Of a stretch of 64,000 bases of DNA, positions 10,655 to 19,491 are shown in pieces (position 1 is the stretch's first letter; every line of letters starts with the position of its first letter). Origin of the DNA: LMUY01 sp965198565 (GTDB lineage: Bacteria > Pseudomonadota > Alphaproteobacteria > Acetobacterales > Acetobacteraceae). A program made the translations under genes and the position numbers. The notes under the pieces were generated by a model. That model was given only the letters and a program-made list of their open reading frames with translations, searched no databases and was not told where the DNA came from. The DNA lies in NCBI GenBank assembly GCA_965198565.1, contig OZ240665.1, positions 3,224,001-3,288,000 of the forward strand. The letters are read 5' to 3'.

Positions 10655-11376
10655 GCGGCGAGCCGGCTCCGTAAACCGAGCCGCTCCACGCACGCAGCCG
10701 TCGCGGGAGCGGCATAGCCGGGGCTGCCCGCCTCGAACTCCTGCAACAGCCGGTCCAGTGCCACGCGGTCGTCCACATCGTACCAGGCCGGTAGTTCGTC
10801 CACGGGCAGGCCGAGGCGGGCGGCGGCCGCGCGGGTCTGCGCTGCCACGCGCTCCGTGCTCCAGTCGATGCCGGCATAGAGCGCGGCGTGCGGCCGGGTC
10901 ATGCCGAGCAGGTAGTAGCCGCCATCCTCGGCGGGCCCGAGCACCACCCGGTCGACCCCGCCCTGCAACGCGCGGGCCGCCCCGACCAGGCAGGCGGTGG
11001 GCAAGGTCGGACTATCGGAGTTGAGCACGCACACGGAGTTGTGACCCTGCGCAAACAGTGCCTGCGTGGCGTGCCACAGGGAGCGGCCAAAACCATGCAC
11101 GTCGTCCGGCGCGTCGGTCTCGCCATTGGCCAGCACGAGCTGCGTGCCGCGGGCAAGCACGCCGTCGAACAGGTGCTCCAGGCCAGCGGGAGAATAGGCC
11201 ACGTAGGGAACGATGCCCTGCAGCTCTCGTGCCGCAGACAGAATGTTCTCCGAAATGTCCCGCAGGAAGGCAGCGCTCATCTGCCGCGCCTCATCGGGCA
11301 ACAGCGGTGGAGACAGTCGCGTCTTGGAATGCCCGGCCCGCGGCGCCTTGGCCATGATCGCTATCGCACAACTCAT
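10651..11376 (-). CDS. DUF2064 (TIGR04282-type) nucleotidyl/glycosyl transferase
   Basis: A 241-residue cytoplasmic protein of the DUF2064 group, which TIGRFAM names rSAM/selenodomain-associated transferase 1. It begins CAIAIMAKAPRAGHSKTRL, where the KxPxxGxxKTRL segment resembles nucleotide-sugar pyrophosphorylases, continues with VCVLNSDSPTLP and LGPAEDGGYYLLGM, and ends near PAWYDVDD. Relatives have a GT-A/nucleotidyltransferase fold, but their reaction is not established. It is the first gene of the operon and is coupled to the GT-C gene. A role making an activated sugar for the downstream transferases would fit, but is inferred only from context. Confidence 0.85.
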   Translation of the reverse strand: MSCAIAIMAKAPRAGHSKTRLSPPLLPDEARQMSAAFLRDISENILSAARELQGIVPYVAYSPAGLEHLFDGVLARGTQLVLANGETDAPDDVHGFGRSLWHATQALFAQGHNSVCVLNSDSPTLPTACLVGAARALQGGVDRVVLGPAEDGGYYLLGMTRPHAALYAGIDWSTERVAAQTRAAAARLGLPVDELPAWYDVDDRVALDRLLQEFEAGSPGYAAPATAACVERLGLRSRLAA

Positions 11377-11548
11377 CTGGGAATCCGTCGAGAGACCGGG
11401 GCGGAGGACACCGCCCGCCGTCTAGCATGCCGGTCAATCGTGGCAAGCTTGTGGGTGGCGCGGCGGCGTTGACGCGGCAAGGGCGTGCGTTATGTCGCAC
11501 TGATGACCCGCTCGCCGCGGCCGACCAGGCGACAAGGACACTCTCATA

Positions 11549-13252
11549 ATGGACGCACCATCCAAGCTCACGGGCGCCGAACGGTTGAAGGCGGCCAGCC
11601 ACGGCCTGCGCGGCGACATCGCCCAGGAAATCGAGGGCAACCCGCGCGGCGGGATCAGCGAGGCATCCTACAGCCTGCTGAAGTTCCACGGCAGCTACGA
11701 GCAGTTCGACCGCGACACGGCGACGGCCCGCAAGCAGGCCGGGCAAGACAAAGAGTGGCAGTTCATGGTGCGGGTGAAGGCGCCCGGCGGCTTCATGACC
11801 GGCGCGCAATACCTCTCGCTCGACGCCATCGCCGAACGCTACGCCAACCACACCCTCAAGATCACCTCGCGCCAGGGCATCCAGTTCCACGGCACCGTCA
11901 TTGGCGACCTGAAGCCCGAAATCGCCGCCATCAACCACGCGATGATGACGACCTATGCCGCCTGCGGAGACGTGTCGCGCAACGTGATGACCACCCCGGC
12001 GCCGCGACGGGACGCCATTCATCGCCGTCTGCTGGAAGACGCGCAGATGATGTCCGCCCGCCTCATGCCGGCCAGCCGGTCCTATTACGAGATCTTCCTC
12101 GACGAGCCCGCCGACGCGGACGCGCCGCCTCCCGAGGAGCCGGTCTATGGCGCCACCTATCTGCCCCGCAAGTTCAAGATCGGCCTGATCCACAGCGCCG
12201 ACAACACGATCGACGTGCTGACCAACGACCTGGGCTTCGTCGCCGTGTTCGACGGCGAGGAGCTGCAGGGCTACCAGTTCTATGTCGGCGGCGGCCAGGG
12301 CATGACCCACAACAAGCCGCGCACCTTCCCGCGCATCGCGACGGCCGCCGGGTTCGTGGGCCCGCACCAGCTCTGGCAGGCGGCGGTGGCCGTCATCGCC
12401 CTGCAGCGCGACTTCGGCGATCGCACCGACCGCCGCCGCGCCCGGCTGAAATACGTGGTGGAGGACCGCGGCGTCGGCTGGGTGCAGGACCAGCTTCGGA
12501 CCACCTACGGACTGGCGATGGAGCCGCCCCGCGCGCTGCCGCCGCTGCAGGTGCCGGAGCTGCTCGGCTGGCACGAGCAGGGCGATGGGTGCTGGTGGCT
12601 CGGCGTTCCGATCCCGTCCGGCCGCATCGACGGCGCGCTTCGGGTGGCGCTGCGCGAGGCGATCGAGCGCTTCCACCTCGACCCGGTCTTCACACCGCAG
12701 CAGGACGTGCTGTTGTCCGGCGTGGCGAGCTCCGACCGGGGCGAACTCGAGGCTCTGTTGCGCCGCCATGGCGTCACCTTCGCCGAAGAGCTGACTCCAC
12801 TCTTCCGCTGGGCGCTGGCCTGCACCGCCCTGCCGTTCTGCGGCCTGGCACTGACCGAGGCCGAGCGGGTGCGCGACCCGGTGGTATCCGACGTCGAGGC
12901 GGCGCTCGCCCGGCATGGCATGGACGGCGAGCGGATCAGCTTGCGCATGACCGGCTGTCCAAATGGCTGCGTTCGGCCGTACAGCGGCGATATCGGCTTG
13001 GTCGGCCGCGTTCCGGGCGAGTATGCCATCTTCGTGGGCGGCGATTTCGAAGGCACCCGGCTGTCGTTCAAGCTGCGCGAACGCGTGAAGCTGAACGACA
13101 TCGGGGCGACGTTGGAGCCCCTGTTCGCGCATTGGGCGGCGCATCGCGAGGGAGGCGAGCAATTCGGCAATTTCTGCACCCGGATGGGCTTTCCGGCGCT
13201 GACGGCGTTGCTGCCGGACCACGGGACCGCGCAGATGGCGGCAGCCGACTAG
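11549..13252 (+). CDS. cysI: Sulfite reductase hemoprotein (nitrite/sulfite reductase family)
   Basis: A 567-residue sirohaem and [4Fe-4S] enzyme, close to the length of E. coli CysI (570). Two ferredoxin-like half domains (FMVRVKAPGGFMT, and a second half around residue 345) alternate with sirohaem domains. The substrate-site basic residues appear in KITSRQGIQFHG, and the cluster ligands as CTALPFC and TGCPNGC. It reduces sulfite to sulfide for cysteine synthesis. The ATG follows an AAGGA-type site. No flavoprotein cysJ is in the window, so the electron donor is encoded elsewhere; a ferredoxin-dependent variant or a nitrite reductase assignment cannot be excluded. Confidence 0.9.
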   Translation: MDAPSKLTGAERLKAASHGLRGDIAQEIEGNPRGGISEASYSLLKFHGSYEQFDRDTATARKQAGQDKEWQFMVRVKAPGGFMTGAQYLSLDAIAERYANHTLKITSRQGIQFHGTVIGDLKPEIAAINHAMMTTYAACGDVSRNVMTTPAPRRDAIHRRLLEDAQMMSARLMPASRSYYEIFLDEPADADAPPPEEPVYGATYLPRKFKIGLIHSADNTIDVLTNDLGFVAVFDGEELQGYQFYVGGGQGMTHNKPRTFPRIATAAGFVGPHQLWQAAVAVIALQRDFGDRTDRRRARLKYVVEDRGVGWVQDQLRTTYGLAMEPPRALPPLQVPELLGWHEQGDGCWWLGVPIPSGRIDGALRVALREAIERFHLDPVFTPQQDVLLSGVASSDRGELEALLRRHGVTFAEELTPLFRWALACTALPFCGLALTEAERVRDPVVSDVEAALARHGMDGERISLRMTGCPNGCVRPYSGDIGLVGRVPGEYAIFVGGDFEGTRLSFKLRERVKLNDIGATLEPLFAHWAAHREGGEQFGNFCTRMGFPALTALLPDHGTAQMAAAD

Positions 13253-13263
13253 GCGCTGTCTGC

Positions 13264-14028
13264 CTGCCGAGCTGGCGCAATGGCGCCGAGCCGGGGGAGC
13301 GCGCCGTCGCCGAGGAGGTGGCGGTCGCGCTCACGTATAACCGCGTCACCCATGCCGTGATGATGGCCACGCCGGCCGATCTGGCGGATTTTGCCGTGGG
13401 GTTCAGCCGGGCCGAGGGCATCATCGACGCGGCGTCGGACATAGCGGAACTCGAGGTGGTAGCGGCCCCGCTCGGCATCGAGCTGCGCATGTGGATCGCT
13501 CCGGAGCGCATGGCGGCGCTCGAGCAGCGACGGCGGCACATCACCGGGCCGACCGGCTGCGGGTTGTGCGGCATGGACAGCTTGGACGACGCCATGCGGC
13601 CGCCCCCGGCCGTCACGCCGGGTTTCCGCCGCTGGACGACGCGGGAGGTTGCCGCCGCTGCCGCAAGTCTCACCCCCGCGCAGCATCTCAACCACGCCAC
13701 CTCCGCCGTTCACGCCGCGGGGTTCTGGCGCGATGAGTTGGTGGTCCTCCGCGAGGATGTCGGCCGGCACAACGCGCTCGACAAACTGACCGGGGCCTTG
13801 CTTCAGGCGGGCGAGGACCCGGCGAGCGGCATCTTGGTATTGACCAGCCGGGTTTCGGTGGAACTGGTGCAGAAGGCTGCCGGTGCCGGGATCGGCACCA
13901 TGGTGGCCGTGTCCGCCCCCACCACGCTCGCCATCCGCACCGCCAATGCCGCCGGCATCACCCTCGCCGCCATCGCCCGCGCTGACGGGTTCGAAGTGTT
14001 CACCCACCCGGAGCGCCTCGCGCGCTGA
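13264..14028 (+). CDS. fdhD: Sulfurtransferase FdhD (formate dehydrogenase accessory)
   Basis: The protein contains the family core: VAEEVAVALTYNRVTHAVMM, TPADLADFAVGF, GPTGCGLCG with the sulfur-carrying cysteines, and VVLREDVGRHNALDKL. FdhD moves sulfur from IscS to the molybdenum cofactor of formate dehydrogenase. The start is uncertain. The conserved EEV segment precedes the first convenient in-frame GTG (13318), and no ATG occurs nearby. I place the start at an in-frame CTG just after the cysI stop; TTG 13132, inside cysI, is the nearest standard alternative. The 12 bp gap to cysI suggests co-transcription. No formate dehydrogenase is in the window. Confidence 0.85.
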   Translation: MPSWRNGAEPGERAVAEEVAVALTYNRVTHAVMMATPADLADFAVGFSRAEGIIDAASDIAELEVVAAPLGIELRMWIAPERMAALEQRRRHITGPTGCGLCGMDSLDDAMRPPPAVTPGFRRWTTREVAAAAASLTPAQHLNHATSAVHAAGFWRDELVVLREDVGRHNALDKLTGALLQAGEDPASGILVLTSRVSVELVQKAAGAGIGTMVAVSAPTTLAIRTANAAGITLAAIARADGFEVFTHPERLAR

Positions 14029-14076
14029 AGGCGAGGGAAGGGTGCCCTGCGTTCCGGGCAATTGCGGAAGAGCGGC

Positions 14077-14889
14077 TCAGGCCGTCACGAGATTGGGTTG
14101 GAAGACCGAGTGCATGCCGGAATGCGGCGGCAAAATGTCCAGCATCTCGCCGGAGGTTTCCGCGAGGCCCAGATAGAGCAGTCCATCGGGCGCAAGTTGC
14201 CGCAGCAGCATGCCCAGAACGCGCTTGCGGGTCGGCTGGTCGAGATACATCAGGACGTTGCGGCAGAAGATGATGTCGAACTGGCCCAATGGCGCCGGGT
14301 CATCCAGCAGGTTCCACTGCCGGAACTCGCACATGGATTGCAGAATCGGCCGCACCCGCCATCCCTCCGGCTCCTGCGCAAAGTGACGCAGCAGACGCCG
14401 GATCGACAGTCCGCGCTGTACTTCATATTGCGAGTAGAGCCCCTGCCTCGCCCGCTCGATCGGGGAGAGGGCCAGGTCCGTTCCGAGGATGCTGACGCGG
14501 TTGCTATCCTCCAGGCCGCTCTCGAGCGCCGTCATGGCGATGGAATAAGCTTCTTGACCTGTCGCAGTCGCCGCCGACCAAATCCGGATCGTGGCGCCCC
14601 AGGGCCGCGCAGCGAGCACCATCGGCAGCCCGGTCGCTTGGAGATGCTCGAACGGCTTGCCGTCGCGAAAGAACAGCGTCTCGTGCGTGGCCATCGCCTC
14701 GACGAAGGCCTGCTCGAGCCGGCTGCCCGGTGTGGCCGCCAAATGGTCGGCCAGCGCGTCCAGATCGGGTAGGCCAGCTTGCCGAAGCAGCGACGCCAGG
14801 CGAGTTTCGAGCAGGTAAAGCTTTTCCTCTCCCAGCACCAAGCCGGACCGCTTGCGCAGAAGATCGGCGAGGAAAGCAAACTTCCTCAT
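14077..14889 (-). CDS. cheR: Chemotaxis protein methyltransferase CheR
   Basis: A 270-residue SAM-dependent methyltransferase. The N-terminal all-alpha CheR_N domain (about residues 1-75, with GLVLGEEKLYLLETRL) is followed by the catalytic domain with ATHETLFFRD, IWSAATATGQEAYSIAM and FDIIFCRNVLMYLD. It methylates glutamates on chemoreceptors. It is the last gene of the chemotaxis operon, 71 bp after cheY. No cheB methylesterase lies beside it, which is unusual because cheR and cheB are commonly neighbours. Confidence 0.93.
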   Translation of the reverse strand: MRKFAFLADLLRKRSGLVLGEEKLYLLETRLASLLRQAGLPDLDALADHLAATPGSRLEQAFVEAMATHETLFFRDGKPFEHLQATGLPMVLAARPWGATIRIWSAATATGQEAYSIAMTALESGLEDSNRVSILGTDLALSPIERARQGLYSQYEVQRGLSIRRLLRHFAQEPEGWRVRPILQSMCEFRQWNLLDDPAPLGQFDIIFCRNVLMYLDQPTRKRVLGMLLRQLAPDGLLYLGLAETSGEMLDILPPHSGMHSVFQPNLVTA

Positions 14890-14960
14890 TGCGGCCGCCC
14901 CCGACGGGAGCAGCGTTGCCAGGTTTGGCAGGCGAGATGGGACAGGGTCATGCCGGACGA

Positions 14961-15338
14961 TTACAGCAAACCGATTTGCGCGAACTTGTCCGTGAGAATG
15001 TCTTCGTCGAACGGCTTCATGATGTATTCCTGGGCGCCAGACTCCAGCGCGGACATCATCTGTTCGACTTCGTTCTCAGTCGTGCAGAACACCACGGTCG
15101 GGTTCTCCGGGCCAAACTCCGCCCGCAGCGACTTCAGGAAGGACAGGCCGTTCATGATCGGCATGTTCCAATCCAGCAGCACGCAGCACGGCAACTCGGA
15201 CCGGCACTGATCGAGGGCGTCCTCGCCGTTGACAGCCTCGGCCACGAAGAAGCCATGCGCTTCCAGGATGCGTCGCGCGACCTTGCGCACGATGCGGCTA
15301 TCATCGACCACGAGGCAGGTTCGCTGGGTGGCGCTCAT
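14961..15338 (-). CDS. cheY: Chemotaxis response regulator CheY
   Basis: A 125-residue single-domain receiver. It has the acidic pair in CLVVDDSRIV, the phosphoacceptor Asp in VLLDWNMPIMNG, the conserved Thr in FCTTENE and the Lys in YIMKPFDED. Phosphorylated by CheA, it would bind the flagellar switch or another output. The ATG overlaps the cheW stop by four bases, showing translational coupling within the che operon. Confidence 0.92.
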   Translation of the reverse strand: MSATQRTCLVVDDSRIVRKVARRILEAHGFFVAEAVNGEDALDQCRSELPCCVLLDWNMPIMNGLSFLKSLRAEFGPENPTVVFCTTENEVEQMMSALESGAQEYIMKPFDEDILTDKFAQIGLL

Positions 15339-15826
15339 GTTATCTCAGCCGAAAGCGAAACCAGACGCTTGAGGTCCAGCACGATCATCAACGTATTCTC
15401 CAATCGGTATAATCCGGCACTGTAGCGGGCCCACACGGACGAAAGCGTCGCCGGCGTCCGCTCGAACAAGCGCGGGTCTGGCCAGATCACCTCGCAGACT
15501 TGGTCCACCAGCAGGGCATACAGCTCGCCGTCTTGCTCGGTCACCACCGCCATCGGCTTCTTGCCGGCGGTCAAGGGCGAGAGTTGCAGCCGCCGGCGAA
15601 GATCGAGAGCCGTCACGATCCGGCCGCGCAGGTTCAGACTTCCCGCAATGTCCGGCGGTGCCAGCGGCACGCGTGCGATGGGCTGCTCGCGGAGGATGTC
15701 GCGCACCTCGGCCACAGGAACGCCGCAAAGCTGCCCTGCCAAAACCAGCGTCACAAATCCCGCTGGCTGGCCTGGTCCGCCGGAGCTGTGGGTTTGTTCT
15801 GCGGAGGATGTTCCTGCGCTCATCAT
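15335..15826 (-). CDS. cheW: Chemotaxis coupling protein CheW
   Basis: A 163-residue CheW-domain adaptor that links chemoreceptors to CheA. The beta-barrel signature is visible as FVTLVLAGQLCGVPVAEVRDIL, then IAGSLNLRGRIVTALDLRRRL, and ALLVDQVCEVIW. The first 20 residues are a low-complexity Ser/Gly/Pro tail. It overlaps cheA (ATGA) upstream and cheY downstream, so all three are coupled. Confidence 0.92.
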   Translation of the reverse strand: MMSAGTSSAEQTHSSGGPGQPAGFVTLVLAGQLCGVPVAEVRDILREQPIARVPLAPPDIAGSLNLRGRIVTALDLRRRLQLSPLTAGKKPMAVVTEQDGELYALLVDQVCEVIWPDPRLFERTPATLSSVWARYSAGLYRLENTLMIVLDLKRLVSLSAEIT

Positions 15827-18378
15827 GCTGCGATCCGCTTTTTTGATCCGAGCTGGCGCGCCAGTGCCGCCATCAAGCCCTCGCGATTGAACTTGCCGAC
15901 ATACTCGTCGAAGCCGGCTTCCTGGCCTCGCTCGATATCCTGCGGATTGAACCGCCCGCTCAGCGCGATCATTGGCACATGGGCCCAGCGGCCGCCCGAC
16001 CGCACCACTTGGGCGAACGAGAGTCCGTCCATGCCAGGCATCTCGACGTCGGAAATGATGACGTCGAACAGCGGGACCTTGTCGCGATCACGCAGGGACA
16101 GCGCCATGATCGCGCTTTCTACCGCCGTGACCTGGAAGCCGGCCGCCGACAGGGTCGGCAGCAGGAGTTGCCGGAAGAAGGCGTTGTCCTCGACCACCAG
16201 CAAGCGATTGCGAGCCTCGCCGTTGCTGGTCCGGCCGACGTCCATGAACCAATCGTTCCAGCCTTGCAGCAGCCAGTGCCCGGCGTCCATCACGTCCGTC
16301 ACCTGGCCGCCGACCAGCGCGGTTCCGAGCACGCCGGGCCGGCCTCCCGCCAGCTCGATGACGAGCTCTTCTTCCACCACGTCCACGATATCGTCGACCA
16401 CCAAGCCCATCGAGCGGCCATGATCGGTGAACACCAACACTTGGGCGTGGGTCTGCCCCGGCGTGCTCGGGCCGCATAGCTCGATCAGCGGCATCAGCTT
16501 GTCGCGGTAGCACGTCACCAAGCGGTTTCCCGACCGCTCGATGGCGGTCAACGCCACGCTTTCGATCCGCGCGACCAGCCCGAGCGGCACCGCCATGGGG
16601 CTATCCTGCTGCGCCACCCGCACCAGCAGCATCGAACGGCGATCTCCCGTGCGCTCGAACTGTTCGCTCGAGACCTCATCCACCTTGCGCTCTCCGGCAT
16701 TCGCCGCGGCGCCGATCGACCGGACCAGCCCGTTCGGGTCCAGGATCATGATCACCGAGCCGTCGCCCAAGATCGTGTTGCCGCTGAACATCGGGATGTG
16801 GCGAAGCAGGGGAGAGACCGGCTTGACCACGATCTCCTCGGTGTCGAACACCTGGTCGACGATCAGCCCGAGCGTGGTGCGGCCGACATTGATCACGACG
16901 ATCGTGACCGCGTCATCACCATCCTCGAGCGGGTGCTCCGGGAGGCGAAGGATATCCTTCAAATGGATCAGAGGAAGCAGGTGATCGCGTAGCCGCAGCA
17001 CCGGCGTGCCATCCACCCGCTCGATCACCAAGGCGCCGGTGCCAAGCTCGCCCCCCCGCTCGGCCCGCACCAGTTCGGACACGCAGAGCTGCGGCAAGGC
17101 AAACCGCTCGCCCTGGGCTTCGACGATGAGGGCGGAGATGATGGCCAAGGTCAGCGGTATCTTGATGGTGAACACCGTTCCCTTGCCCACCGTGCTGCGG
17201 ACATCCACCGTCCCGCCGACCCGCTCGATATTGCTCTTGACCACGTCCATACCGACGCCGCGGCCGGAAAGCGCCGTGACCGACGTGGCCGTGGACAAGC
17301 CCGGATGAAAGATAAAGCGCTGCACCTGCTGGTCGGTCATGGCGACCAGTTCAGCCGCTGTCGCCAGCCCCTGCGCGAGCACCCGCTCCGCGATGCGCTT
17401 GATCGGCAGCCCGGCCCCATCGTCGGAGACTTCCACGATGATGTGGCCGCCTTCGTGATAGCTGTTGAGCGTGATCGTGCCCACGGCGGGCTTTCCGGCC
17501 GCTGCCCGGACATGCGGCGGCTCCAAGCCGTGGTCGGCGCTGTTGCGTACCATATGGGTCAGTGGATCGCGGATCAGCTCGACCAATTGGCGGTCCAGCT
17601 CCGTGTCCTGCCCCTGCATCACCAGCGTCATGGGTTTGCCGAGATCGGCCGCCAATTCCCGCACGATGCGGGGCAGCCGGCTCCAAGCATGGCGGATCGG
17701 CTGCATCCGCGTCTTCATCACGCCCTCCTGCAAGTCCGACACGATGTGGGACAGGCGCTGCAGCGGCGCGGCGAATCGGCTGTCGTCCTCGTTGCGGGAG
17801 AGCTGCATGAGCTGATTGCGGGTCAGCACCAGCTCGCTCACCAGCGTCATCAAGCTCTCGAGCACGACGACGTCCACCCGAATGCCATCCCGCGGGGCAC
17901 GTGGGCTATCCGGCGGCGGCGTGACCGCTGCTGGTGGGGGCGGCGGGGGCGGGGGCGGTGGGGTTGGGGGCGCTGCGGACATGGCGGGCGCGGCTTCCGT
18001 CGCCACGGACTCGGGCGCGGCAGGTATCGCATCGATCGCGGCCGCTTCGTCCTCCGGCTCGCGCCCGGTCTGCCGCAGCACGGTCACGATGTGCTTGATC
18101 CGGTCCAAATCGGCCAGCACAGTGGTGATCAGCTCGGGTGTCGCCGTGTGCTTGCCATCGCGCACCGCGCCCAACAGCTCCTCCGCCCCGTGCGCCACCC
18201 GCTCCAGCCGGGGGAGGGACAGGAAGCCACACGTGCCCTTGATGGTGTGCACCAGACGGAAGACCACCGCCAACGTGCCAGCATCGCCGGGCTCGCGTTC
18301 GAGCTTGAGCACAGCATCGTCCAGGGCGGACAGGCTCTCCGCAGTTTCTGTCAGGAACTCGGCCAGCAGCTCGTCCAT
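15823..18378 (-). CDS. cheA: Hybrid chemotaxis histidine kinase CheA with C-terminal receiver
   Basis: An 851-residue CheA. Domain order: HPt with phosphoacceptor His44 (RLVHTIKGTCGF); Ala/Pro linker with a run of ten prolines (about 140-165); dimerisation and HATPase domain (HMVRNSADHGLE, and a GRGVGMDVV G box); a CheW-like domain; a second CheW-like domain (LLVRVAQQDSPMAVPLGLVA); and a receiver at about 725-845 with Asp in IISDVEMPGMDG. Classical CheA has one CheW-like domain and no receiver, so this resembles the hybrid kinases of alternative or surface-motility chemosensory systems. The receiver may act as a phosphate sink or feedback device. It lies 50 bp downstream of chpT. Confidence 0.93.
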   Translation of the reverse strand: MDELLAEFLTETAESLSALDDAVLKLEREPGDAGTLAVVFRLVHTIKGTCGFLSLPRLERVAHGAEELLGAVRDGKHTATPELITTVLADLDRIKHIVTVLRQTGREPEDEAAAIDAIPAAPESVATEAAPAMSAAPPTPPPPPPPPPPAAVTPPPDSPRAPRDGIRVDVVVLESLMTLVSELVLTRNQLMQLSRNEDDSRFAAPLQRLSHIVSDLQEGVMKTRMQPIRHAWSRLPRIVRELAADLGKPMTLVMQGQDTELDRQLVELIRDPLTHMVRNSADHGLEPPHVRAAAGKPAVGTITLNSYHEGGHIIVEVSDDGAGLPIKRIAERVLAQGLATAAELVAMTDQQVQRFIFHPGLSTATSVTALSGRGVGMDVVKSNIERVGGTVDVRSTVGKGTVFTIKIPLTLAIISALIVEAQGERFALPQLCVSELVRAERGGELGTGALVIERVDGTPVLRLRDHLLPLIHLKDILRLPEHPLEDGDDAVTIVVINVGRTTLGLIVDQVFDTEEIVVKPVSPLLRHIPMFSGNTILGDGSVIMILDPNGLVRSIGAAANAGERKVDEVSSEQFERTGDRRSMLLVRVAQQDSPMAVPLGLVARIESVALTAIERSGNRLVTCYRDKLMPLIELCGPSTPGQTHAQVLVFTDHGRSMGLVVDDIVDVVEEELVIELAGGRPGVLGTALVGGQVTDVMDAGHWLLQGWNDWFMDVGRTSNGEARNRLLVVEDNAFFRQLLLPTLSAAGFQVTAVESAIMALSLRDRDKVPLFDVIISDVEMPGMDGLSFAQVVRSGGRWAHVPMIALSGRFNPQDIERGQEAGFDEYVGKFNREGLMAALARQLGSKKRIAA

Positions 18379-18428
18379 TCACCCGCTCCGATCTGGAGGG
18401 ATGATCGCAGCAGAACCCCAATAGAAAG

Positions 18429-19064
18429 TTAAAGCGGCGCCAGCAGGATCGGCGGCACGCCCTGCGTCATCGGACCCGGCGGCATCAGCAGCGACAGCCG
18501 CAGCCCCGACGCCCTCGCCAGCAACACCGCAAGCGGCGCCTGCACCGTGCGCGGGTCATCCATGGCGACATCCGCCGGGTCGGTCATTGCGGTCAGCAGC
18601 GCGTCGGGCCAGCCTGCGCCAGGGCCTTCCACGGCCAAGATGATGTCGGTCTCGCCGATCAGCCGGATCAGACCACCGCGGGGCAGCCCCTCCGCACCGA
18701 GCAGCATGAGGTTGACCAGCATGCGGGACAGCGCTTCATCGAATGGCCCCGGACCGAGCTGGCTGACATCGGCCTGTACGCGGGACGGCAGGCCGGCTGC
18801 CAGGTCCGCCAGGTCGGCACTGCTGAGCCGGCCGCAATCGCCCCCCCAGGCCGCGCGCAGCAGCCGGAGCCGGTGCGTCATGATCTGCGCGCTCTCACTG
18901 GCCAGGGGCAGGGCCTCGGACACATAGGCCGCATCCTCGGCCGCGAGGTCCAGCGCTCCGGTGAGCGTGCCGAGCGGGCCACTCAGGTCGTGGCATAACC
19001 GGGCGCACAGCGCGTCCGCCACCCGCAGCCGATCCACGTCTTGCCCCATGCTCGCCTGGTCCAT
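18429..19064 (-). CDS. chpT: Histidine phosphotransferase, ChpT-like
   Basis: A 211-residue protein that begins with the ChpT-type dimerisation helix LCARLCHDLSGPLGTLTGAL, with phosphoacceptor His near residue 25, followed by a degenerate ATPase-like domain lacking clear nucleotide boxes. In alphaproteobacteria ChpT relays phosphate from CckA to CtrA and CpdR. Here it heads the che operon directly upstream of a CheA that has its own receiver. That placement allows two readings: the usual cell-cycle relay that happens to sit here, or a dedicated phosphotransferase for the CheA receiver. The sequence does not distinguish them. Confidence 0.8.
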   Translation of the reverse strand: MDQASMGQDVDRLRVADALCARLCHDLSGPLGTLTGALDLAAEDAAYVSEALPLASESAQIMTHRLRLLRAAWGGDCGRLSSADLADLAAGLPSRVQADVSQLGPGPFDEALSRMLVNLMLLGAEGLPRGGLIRLIGETDIILAVEGPGAGWPDALLTAMTDPADVAMDDPRTVQAPLAVLLARASGLRLSLLMPPGPMTQGVPPILLAPL

Positions 19065-19186
19065 GGCTACCCGTCCGTCGCTTTCGTCGACGCTACCATG
19101 ACATTGACGGTGGTTTACGAACCATTAAGCGGGGGAAGAAAAGTTTTGCCGCGGCAACCCGCGCGCCCGATCGAGATTGCACCCGC

Positions 19187-19384
19187 ATGGACTCCTTCTC
19201 CCCAATCGAACCCGGCCAGCGCGTCCGTCATCCCCGCCAGCCCGATTGGGGGGTCGGGCAGGTGCAATCCGTGATCGGGGGCCGGGTGACGGTCAATTTC
19301 CCGCACGCAGGCAAGGTGGTGATCAACGCCGAGGTGGTCGCGCTGGATATCGTCGAGGCGGCGCCGCGGGCTGGCGAGGAGTGA
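19187..19384 (+). CDS. DUF3553 family protein
   Basis: A 65-residue protein with a small SH3-like beta domain: PGQRVRHPRQPDWGVGQVQS then GRVTVNFPHAGKVVI. This matches DUF3553, a short domain found alone or at the end of some helicases. It may bind nucleic acid, but the function is not established. It lies directly upstream of moaA on the same strand, separated by a 15-bp tandem repeat. Confidence 0.78.
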   Translation: MDSFSPIEPGQRVRHPRQPDWGVGQVQSVIGGRVTVNFPHAGKVVINAEVVALDIVEAAPRAGEE

Positions 19385-19392
19385 CCCAGGGT

Positions 19393-19452
19393 GGAGAGAC
19401 GGGGCGCGTAGAGACGGGGCGCGGAGAGATGGGGCGCGGAGAGATGGGGCGA
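19393..19452 (+). repeat. 15-bp tandem repeat, four units, upstream of moaA
   Basis: Four units of a GGAGAGAYGGGGCGC motif run head to tail at 19393, 19408, 19423 and 19438, each differing by one to three bases. The repeat stays in frame with moaA and carries purine-rich GGAGAG blocks and in-frame ATGs at 19429 and 19444. It could affect moaA translation or simply be slippage. Confidence 0.85.
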
Positions 19453-19491
19453 GGGCTTGAAGCACGCGCCGGCACCGCCGAGACTATAGGG

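Noticed and set aside
11291..13222. 643-codon minus-strand frame opposite cysI
   Set aside because: Antisense shadow of a clear sulfite reductase; composition typical of reverse-frame translation.
17930..17975. G/C-rich tandem run as a repeat element
   Set aside because: It is the coding sequence of the poly-proline linker in CheA.
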